From the NCBI GenBank assembly GCA_026388495.1, contig JAPLJQ010000136.1, forward strand, positions 1-27,693: a DNA stretch of 27,693 bases. Reading direction: 5' to 3'. Made by a program: the position numbers and the translations under genes. Position 1 is the first letter of the stretch, and each line of letters opens with the position of its first letter. The stretch is from Deltaproteobacteria bacterium (lineage in GTDB: Bacteria > Desulfobacterota > Syntrophia > Syntrophales > UBA2185). Below are positions 22,497 through 27,693 of this stretch, in pieces. The notes below the pieces were generated by a model. It was not told where the DNA came from and did no database searches. It saw only the letters and a list, made by a program, of their open reading frames with translations.

Positions 22497-23240
22497 TTAC
22501 ATCAGGCCTTCCTCCCGAAAACTGAAGAACCTGTTTTCTCCAATGATCAGATGATCGTGGACAAGGATATCCAGCACCTTTGCCGTTTCCTGAATCGTCC
22601 TGGTTAAACGGATATCGGCGTCGGAGGGTTTAATATGACCAGACGGGTGATTATGGACCAGGATGATGGCTGAAGCCTTCTGCGTCAGGGCATTTTCGAG
22701 AACCTTCCTGGGATAGACAACAGCCTGATTGACGATGCCCTCCTGGATAATTTCCGTCTCGATAATCTTATTTTGAGCATCAAGGTAGATGACGTGAAAT
22801 TGTTCGTCCTTAAGCCCTCCCATTTTTGATCTGCAATAATCGAGGAGTTCCCTCGTACAGGACACCTGCGGTTTCTCTTTTGCCTTTTCCTTGAGATAGA
22901 GTGTTCCCAGATCCTTTGCGAGTCTGATGAGTATTGCCGTTTGTTTGCCCGTGCCTGTAACGTTTGCGAGTTCCTGCTGTGTTGCGTCCATCACCCCCTT
23001 GAGTGAACCGAAATGCTTAAGCAGGCTCTTTGCAAGGGGCTTTACGTCTCTTCTCGAAATCGCATAGGACAGGAGGAGTTCGAGGGCTTCATAATCATGG
23101 AAGGCACCGAGGCCCGATTCAGTAAATTTTTTTCTCAGGCGTTCACGATGTCCTATGTAATGTTGATCAATCGCAGCAGGCATGGGCAAGAAAACATAAA
23201 GCAGCCCGCCGGGGGCGGGGTGCCGTGTTAGAGATGACAT
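22497..23240 (-). CDS. radC: RadC/JAB-domain protein
   Basis: Up to 247 residues. The N-terminal part (YIGHRERLRKKFTESG, DYEALELLLSYAISRRDVKP) contains helix-hairpin-helix-like sequence. The C-terminal part is a JAB/MPN metalloprotease-like domain with ILVHNHPSGHIKPSDADIRL (H-x-H-P-S-G plus the downstream Asp). The family is called RadC, but a repair role is doubtful and its true function is open. The ATG at 23240 overlaps the superoxide dismutase stop as TAATG, suggesting coupling. The ATG at 23183 (MPAAIDQHYIGHRERL) gives a more usual N-terminus, so about 19 residues may be surplus. Confidence 0.88.
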   Translation of the reverse strand: MSSLTRHPAPGGLLYVFLPMPAAIDQHYIGHRERLRKKFTESGLGAFHDYEALELLLSYAISRRDVKPLAKSLLKHFGSLKGVMDATQQELANVTGTGKQTAILIRLAKDLGTLYLKEKAKEKPQVSCTRELLDYCRSKMGGLKDEQFHVIYLDAQNKIIETEIIQEGIVNQAVVYPRKVLENALTQKASAIILVHNHPSGHIKPSDADIRLTRTIQETAKVLDILVHDHLIIGENRFFSFREEGLM

Positions 23241-23833
23241 TAACCTAAGTTTGCATTTACAAAATCCCAGTTAATCAGTTTTTCCATAAACGCCGTGAGA
23301 TAATCGGGCCGTCTGTTCTGGTAATCTAAATAGTAAGCATGCTCCCATACGTCCACGGTCAAAAGGGGTATAAGGCCGTGAACGATGGGTGTGTCGGCAT
23401 TGGAGGTTTTTGTGATCTTAATCTGACCGTTTGCTGAAACCAGCCACGCCCAGCCACTGCCAAACTGTGTGATACCCGCATTTATAAATTCCTCTGCAAA
23501 TTTTTCAAAATTACCCCATGCGGCCTTGATTTTATCGGCAATGGCACCGGTCGGAGCGCCTCCACCGTTCGGCTTCATACATTGCCAGTAGAATGAATGA
23601 TTCCAGACCTGAGCAGCATTGTTGAAAATACCCATTTTGGAAGCATCCCCTGTCACCTTCCTAATAATGGCTTCCAGAGATTCATTGGCCAGATCCGTTC
23701 CGGCGATGAGCTTATTTGCATTGTCTACGTATGCCCTGTGGTGTTTTCCGTAATGGAACTCCAGTGTGTTGGAGCTGATTACAGGGGCCAGCGCATCTTT
23801 TGCGTAGGGTAAGTCTGGTAATTGAATGGCCAT
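23240..23833 (-). CDS. sodB: Superoxide dismutase, Fe/Mn family, probably Fe type
   Basis: A 197-residue enzyme that converts superoxide to oxygen and peroxide. Metal ligands are visible: His in FHYGKHHRAYV, His in VWNHSFYWQCMKPNGGG, and Asp and His in DVWEHAYYLDYQNRRPDYL. FNNAAQVWNH has the Gln position typical of Fe enzymes. AAAGGAG precedes the ATG at 23833, which gives a standard N-terminus (MAIQLPDLPYAKDAL); the frame is open 84 bases further. No signal peptide, so it is cytosolic. For an anaerobe this fits brief oxygen exposure. radC overlaps its stop. Confidence 0.93.
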   Translation of the reverse strand: MAIQLPDLPYAKDALAPVISSNTLEFHYGKHHRAYVDNANKLIAGTDLANESLEAIIRKVTGDASKMGIFNNAAQVWNHSFYWQCMKPNGGGAPTGAIADKIKAAWGNFEKFAEEFINAGITQFGSGWAWLVSANGQIKITKTSNADTPIVHGLIPLLTVDVWEHAYYLDYQNRRPDYLTAFMEKLINWDFVNANLG

Positions 23834-23944
23834 ATTATTTCTCCTTTCTTTTATCAGTCGTTCACCATCACCACGGCGTTCAATCCTTTGATGGTATTTT
23901 ATCACATCATGATGCACCGTGATAGCCTTTTCTGATTCTTGAGT

Positions 23945-24853
23945 TTACGCCTTTTGCATTTTAAAATTCAGCCACGTCACGTAAATGGTCATAAAAATGG
24001 TTAGAACAACAGCCGGAAGCGCTGCTTCCTGATTGAAAAGATAAAGGGCAATGCCACCGGCAAGCCCGTAGTTTTTCAGTGTTCCGAGCAGGAAAAGAAC
24101 AGTCAGATTCGCTTTTTCGACATGAAAAAGAATACCGACCCATTGTATCAGAAACCCCAGGAGAAAAGTACTCATAAAAGCAATGATGGCCATAGGTACC
24201 AGTGAAAAAGGATGAGTCGTAATGTTTTTCCAGTTTAATCCGATGAGGGTATAGATAATCAAAAAGAAACTCCAATCCGTTATCATCCCCTTTACCGGTT
24301 CTATGTAATCGTTCAGTCGTTTCCAGATGAGCAGTCGGGAAACAGCTATGGGGAGAGCAATCAGGACAATCGTGACGATAAGCAGTTTGGTCGTATCGAT
24401 GAGGTGACTGTCAAGAAGACCGATGGCAATCAGAGGGGTGATGATCAGTGCGCCGGTATACGAGCCAATGGTTCCGACTGCGGCATAGGTTTTATTTCCG
24501 TTCAAAAGACGGGTAAATGGGATAACGGCGACGGCAGAGGGAACGGCCGCCAATGTAACGAAACCGATCCAGACGGCTTCGTCATGAATAAGAAAGGCGC
24601 CCATGAGGATAATCAGATTTCCCAGGACGGCGTAATTCATCACGATGCCGAGGAAAGCAGGAGCGAAGAGGGATCTTGGGGTTCGAAAGATATGGCTGTC
24701 AATGCCCATGGTTGACAGGGTCATGATGAGGGCAAGAAGGGGCAACACAAGATGCTTTGTCCACTGGGCCCCGTGATGAAAAAACATCCCGCTTGTGATG
24801 GCAAGCAAGATGATAACATTACGATTCCTCGTGATAGATCTGAGTTTAACCAC
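23945..24853 (-). CDS. Bile acid:sodium symporter (BASS)-family transporter
   Basis: A 302-residue inner-membrane protein with about nine or ten hydrophobic helices. VTLAAVPSAVAVIPFTRLLN followed by GNKTYAAVGTIGSYTGAL, and later LGTLKNYGLAGGIALYLF, match the two conserved repeats of the BASS superfamily, which couples organic-anion or related uptake to sodium; arsenite exporters ACR3 are relatives. The substrate cannot be told. It starts about 260 bases from the divergent TetR gene, so that regulator might control it, though the TolC genes are the more obvious target. Confidence 0.72.
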   Translation of the reverse strand: MVKLRSITRNRNVIILLAITSGMFFHHGAQWTKHLVLPLLALIMTLSTMGIDSHIFRTPRSLFAPAFLGIVMNYAVLGNLIILMGAFLIHDEAVWIGFVTLAAVPSAVAVIPFTRLLNGNKTYAAVGTIGSYTGALIITPLIAIGLLDSHLIDTTKLLIVTIVLIALPIAVSRLLIWKRLNDYIEPVKGMITDWSFFLIIYTLIGLNWKNITTHPFSLVPMAIIAFMSTFLLGFLIQWVGILFHVEKANLTVLFLLGTLKNYGLAGGIALYLFNQEAALPAVVLTIFMTIYVTWLNFKMQKA

Positions 24854-24917
24854 GGCTGTCTCCAGTTACCAATTCCGTGTTAACGATAGCGATAAAGGTT
24901 TGTATCATACTTTGCTT

Positions 24918-25010
24918 ATGAATGAACAGTCTGAATCGGGCTCTCTATGTCCGAAATGTATTTCTCCGTGCCTTTCCGGCTATCAAAATTGCAACTGTTT
25001 TGCAGTGTAA
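24918..25010 (+). CDS. Possible Cys-rich mini-protein (unidentified)
   Basis: An ATG at 24918 opens 30 codons whose second half is cysteine-rich (CPKCISPCLSGYQNCNC), a spacing that could bind zinc or a cluster. There is no good ribosome site, and it lies in the BASS/TetR divergent region, so it may be chance. It resembles no family I know. Confidence 0.15.
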   Translation: MNEQSESGSLCPKCISPCLSGYQNCNCFAV

Positions 25011-25025
25011 TATTTTCATTTTTTC

Positions 25026-25054
25026 TTGACAAAAATCTATTATTTTATCATCGT
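25026..25054 (+). promoter_or_regulatory. Candidate promoter of the TetR-TolC operon
   Basis: A perfect TTGACA (25026-25031) is followed by an AT-rich stretch with TATCAT (25046-25051), at a short spacing of 14, or CATCGT at 17. It lies about 60-80 bases before the TetR start. Confidence 0.4.
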
Positions 25055-25066
25055 GAACTGCAATTC

Positions 25067-25096
25067 ATTATTTGAACAATCCTTCTATTATTTGAA
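25067..25096 (+). promoter_or_regulatory. Direct repeat before the TetR gene, candidate operator
   Basis: ATTATTTGAA occurs twice (25067-25076 and 25087-25096) with a period of 20 bases, between the candidate promoter and the TetR start codon. This is where a self-repressing regulator would bind, although TetR sites are usually palindromic. Confidence 0.4.
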
Positions 25097-25109
25097 TCAA
25101 GGCTCAGAA

Positions 25110-25733
25110 ATGGAGAGATCAAAAAGAAAAGAGATGGAATTTCAGCTGCGGCGGAATGAAATCCTCCACCAGGCGGAAAGGATATTTTCCGCAAAGGGAT
25201 TTTACAATACGACGATGGCTGAAATAGCTGATGCGTCCGGTTTCGCCATCGGCACCCTGTATCTTTTTTTTGAAAGCAAGGAAAAACTCTATACTGCCAT
25301 GATCAACGAAAAATTGGATTTGATGTATTCGGAAATCAGAGGGGCAGTCAATGGCGTAGAAAAAACCATCGACAAGATTGAGATGCTCGTAAGAGCCCAT
25401 TTTTATTTTGTGGAAAACAATGTCGATATTTGCAATCTGCTTATTCGCGGTGAAGGTATGACCCTTTCGATGGGTAACACCGTCTTGAGAGATAAGATCA
25501 TTGCGGATTATGTCAGTCACATTGATTTCATAGAAGGTATCATGCATAGGGGAATTGAGATGAAATCTCTGAAAGTGATGGAATCCCGGATCATGGCTCT
25601 GGCTATTTTAGGCATCATCCGATCCTTTTTTTATGATTGGATGCTTTCGAAGAAGGAAACTCCTCTGGGCGATAAAGTCGATCCAGTTCTCGATATTTTT
25701 CTAAAGGGAGTAAAATCGGAGGTTACAGGATGA
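25110..25733 (+). CDS. TetR/AcrR-family transcriptional regulator
   Basis: A repressor of about 207 residues. The N-terminal helix-turn-helix spans about residues 10-60: RRNEILHQAERIFSAKGFYN, then TTMAEIADASGFAIGTLYLF and FESKEKLYTAMI, the classic TetR pattern. The C-terminal ligand-binding part is unrelated to well-known members. The frame is open from a TTG at 25026, but that codon lies in the promoter-like sequence; the ATG at 25110 gives the usual short arm before the DNA-binding domain. Its stop overlaps the TolC-like start (ATGA), so the regulator leads the efflux operon and probably controls it. Confidence 0.88.
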   Translation: MERSKRKEMEFQLRRNEILHQAERIFSAKGFYNTTMAEIADASGFAIGTLYLFFESKEKLYTAMINEKLDLMYSEIRGAVNGVEKTIDKIEMLVRAHFYFVENNVDICNLLIRGEGMTLSMGNTVLRDKIIADYVSHIDFIEGIMHRGIEMKSLKVMESRIMALAILGIIRSFFYDWMLSKKETPLGDKVDPVLDIFLKGVKSEVTG

Positions 25734-27043
25734 AAGCATGGCGTCCTTATTTAATATTTTTAATGTTGTTTTTTTTCTTCATTTTGACACCCATGTTCAC
25801 TTTTGCAGAGGAATATTCTCTTGACGATTTATATAAGATCGCCCTTCAACGAGCCGAGAAGATCAAGTTCTCGGAGGAAAATTTGTATATAGCCGAAACA
25901 GGAAAAGAAAAGGCCCTCTCCTTGCTGCTTCCGAAGCTTTCCACCTTCGGCACCTATGCGAGATATACGGAGGCAAAGAGCAATAGCACGGGAGTCATTA
26001 TCCAGCCGGACGAAGCAACCTCTTGGGGGCTCCGATTGGATGAGTCCCTTTCCGTCAGTGGCCGTGAACTTATCGCATTGAGTATTTCAAAAGAAACGAT
26101 CATAAAGAACCGTTACGACCTTCATGCCGTAAGAGAAGAATACCTGTTGAATGTGGCATATGCCTATTATGATGTTTTGAAGGCAGGGAAAGCACTGGAT
26201 ATAGCTGTGTCGAATCTGGAGAGGCTTAAGAAATATAAAAATGCCGCGCAGAAACGGTTGAATGTCGGTGAAATAACCAAAACGGTTCTCCTGAGAGCTG
26301 ACGGGGAGCTATCGGGGGCGCAATCGGACTATGTGAAGGCAAAAAACACCCTGGAACTCACAAGGGCCGTATTGGCCAGAATCGTTGGCATCAAACAGGA
26401 TTTTAACCTGAAGGAATCATCTCATTCGGACATCAAAATACCGTCTCTGTCATCCTTTCAGGAAAGCGCATTATCGGGGAGAGCGGATCTCAAAAGTCTT
26501 GAAATCCAGAAAAAAATAGCGGAAGAGCAGGTTCAATTTACGAGGGGGGCTTACTGGCCGAACCTTGCCCTGTCAGGCGTTTATACGGCAGCTGATCAGT
26601 CTCCCGCATCCCAGACGTTGAACAGGGAAAGCATTTATGGAGGGGTTTCCATAAACTTTCCTCTATTTGAAGGCGGTTTGAGAACAGCGGAAGTTAAGGA
26701 AGCCAAGGCAAAAGAAAGACAATCCATCCTCATCTATGAAGATTTAAGAAAGTCCATAGCGGTGGAGGTTCAGAGCGCCTATCTCGATATCATGACACAG
26801 CAGGGAACTCTTAAATTTTTACAAGACCAGCTTGTCTATGCCAGGGATAATTACAATGCTGTTACAAAACAATTTGAATTCGGACTATCACAAAGCCTTG
26901 ATGTAATGGATGCAAACACTTTGCTTGTTACGGCAGAGAGAAAAATGGCAGATGCCGTTTACAGCTATCAGTTATCCATGCTGAAGATGAAAAAGGCAAC
27001 AGGAACGTTTCTCAAAACCGTGACCGTGACAGACGGTTCATGA
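25730..27043 (+). CDS. TolC-family outer-membrane efflux protein
   Basis: A 437-residue outer-membrane channel protein. A signal peptide (about residues 1-26, ending FTFAEE) is followed by two homologous halves with long coiled coils (QRAEKIKFSEENLYIAETGK, then LNVAYAYYDVLKAGKALDIA; the second half has SAYLDIMTQQGTLKFLQDQL). SGVYTAADQSPASQ and GGVSINFPLFEGGLRTAEVK mark the beta-barrel strands typical of the family. It would export compounds with the RND adaptor encoded next. The start overlaps the TetR stop as ATGA. The size is normal for the family. Confidence 0.9.
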   Translation: MKAWRPYLIFLMLFFFFILTPMFTFAEEYSLDDLYKIALQRAEKIKFSEENLYIAETGKEKALSLLLPKLSTFGTYARYTEAKSNSTGVIIQPDEATSWGLRLDESLSVSGRELIALSISKETIIKNRYDLHAVREEYLLNVAYAYYDVLKAGKALDIAVSNLERLKKYKNAAQKRLNVGEITKTVLLRADGELSGAQSDYVKAKNTLELTRAVLARIVGIKQDFNLKESSHSDIKIPSLSSFQESALSGRADLKSLEIQKKIAEEQVQFTRGAYWPNLALSGVYTAADQSPASQTLNRESIYGGVSINFPLFEGGLRTAEVKEAKAKERQSILIYEDLRKSIAVEVQSAYLDIMTQQGTLKFLQDQLVYARDNYNAVTKQFEFGLSQSLDVMDANTLLVTAERKMADAVYSYQLSMLKMKKATGTFLKTVTVTDGS

Positions 27044-27101
27044 TAAAAAACTCTACAGATGACTTACTTTAGATGATTACAAGATGGGGGAGGAAGCGTT
27101 C

Positions 27102-27693
27102 ATGCTAAGGCGACAGCCTACTATGAAAAAAAAGAATACTGGCCGTAAGAATCCGTTCACGACTCGAAGTGTTATTATTTTTTTACTGCTTATGATGATT
27201 CTGTTGAATGTGGGGTGCAAGAAAAAAGAGGAGAAGGTTGAAGAGAGGGTCATGAATGTGAAGATTTGGACGGTTGAAAACAAATCCCTCAGGCCTTTTG
27301 TGAGCACTATCGGTACACTGAAACCTTTTGAAGAAGTCATTATTAGCTCTGAAGTGGATGGTATCGCAAAGAATATCAGGGTTGATGAAGGAACTTCCGT
27401 CTCGAAGGGCATGTTGCTTGCCGAAATCAACGAGACGGATTATCGACTTGAAGCAAGAAGGTCTGAAGCTGTTTTGAAGCAAATGGAAGCGAGCCTCGCC
27501 AACACAAAATTTGAGTATGAACGAAAGGCCGTCCTGTATAAAGAGGAGCTTGTGACAAGACAACAATTCGATGATATATCTGCCAGATTGACCCTTGCCG
27601 ACGGCGAATTGGATCGGGCGAAGGCAGGCCTGGCTCTGGCGAGAGAGAAACTGTCAAAGACAAGAATATATTCTCCCCTTCGGGGCGCCGTTA
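27102..27693 (+). CDS. RND efflux periplasmic adaptor, lipoprotein (5' part only)
   Basis: The first 197 codons of a membrane-fusion protein, cut by the window end. The N-terminus is basic, then hydrophobic (VIIFLLLMMILLNVGC), with a lipobox ending in Cys. Next comes the barrel-sandwich half-motif (VSTIGTLKPFEEVIISSEVD, then VDEGTSVSKGMLLAEINETD), a coiled-coil hairpin (about residues 115-180) and SKTRIYSPLRGAV, where the lipoyl half returns. These adaptors link an inner-membrane RND pump to a TolC channel. GGGGGAGGAA precedes the ATG at 27102; a second ATG at 27123 is in frame. A pump gene is expected just beyond the window. Confidence 0.88.
   Translation, partial: MLRRQPTMKKKNTGRKNPFTTRSVIIFLLLMMILLNVGCKKKEEKVEERVMNVKIWTVENKSLRPFVSTIGTLKPFEEVIISSEVDGIAKNIRVDEGTSVSKGMLLAEINETDYRLEARRSEAVLKQMEASLANTKFEYERKAVLYKEELVTRQQFDDISARLTLADGELDRAKAGLALAREKLSKTRIYSPLRGAV

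Noticed and set aside
1..27693. CRISPR array, tRNA, rRNA, insertion sequence, prophage or toxin-antitoxin module
   Set aside because: No regularly spaced repeats, cloverleaf sequences, transposase or integrase motifs, or paired small toxin-like genes were seen on reading both strands.

Overview
The window looks like a chromosomal stretch of a Gram-negative anaerobe of the Deltaproteobacteria (Desulfobacterota), possibly near Syntrophales. This is inferred from the gene families, the outer-membrane genes (TolC, MltA lipoprotein, RND adaptor) and housekeeping synteny such as nadK-recN and trpS-scpA-scpB-rluB. It is mostly core genome. I see no CRISPR array, tRNA, rRNA, insertion sequence or prophage.

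Layout. 1-5758 is read leftwards: a cold-shock protein and an RRM RNA-binding protein with a strong hairpin after them, then a flavodoxin-like protein, a SpoIID-domain protein, a fused MurU-AmgK-like enzyme, and a tandem nucleoside diphosphate kinase-domain protein cut by the window edge. 5759-6575 holds the long structured leader of the cold-shock gene and apparent gene remnants. 6576-8552 (+) is an AsmA-like/GT51 peptidoglycan glycosyltransferase, convergent with a citrate synthase (-). 9749-10412 is a gene-poor gap with what looks like an aspS 5' remnant. 10413-14810 (+) carries nadK, recN, a GNAT N-acetylglutamate synthase-like enzyme and MltA. 14820-16994 (-) carries a radical SAM/SPASM gene and a UbiA prenyltransferase, both broken by small indels. 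17454-22495 (+) carries HU, trpS, scpA, scpB, rluB, an IHF/HU-like protein and an M50 protease. 22497-24853 (-) carries radC, an Fe-type superoxide dismutase and a BASS-family transporter. 25110 to the end (+) is a TetR regulator, a TolC-like channel and the start of an RND adaptor, an efflux operon.

How the genes fit together. Four genes concern peptidoglycan: the GT51 polymerase builds glycan, MltA cleaves it, the SpoIID-domain protein probably acts on glycan, and the MurU-AmgK fusion would return MurNAc to UDP-MurNAc, the recycling bypass known from Pseudomonas as separate enzymes. The two nucleoid proteins, ScpA/ScpB and RecN concern chromosome organisation and repair.

The most notable observations are the single-chain MurU-AmgK fusion next to a leaderless SpoIID protein, the tandem NDK protein with one apparently inactive domain, the joint decay (or local misassembly) of the radical SAM/UbiA pair, and several regulatory repeats with a 20-bp period. 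I found no clear evidence of a wholly new system.
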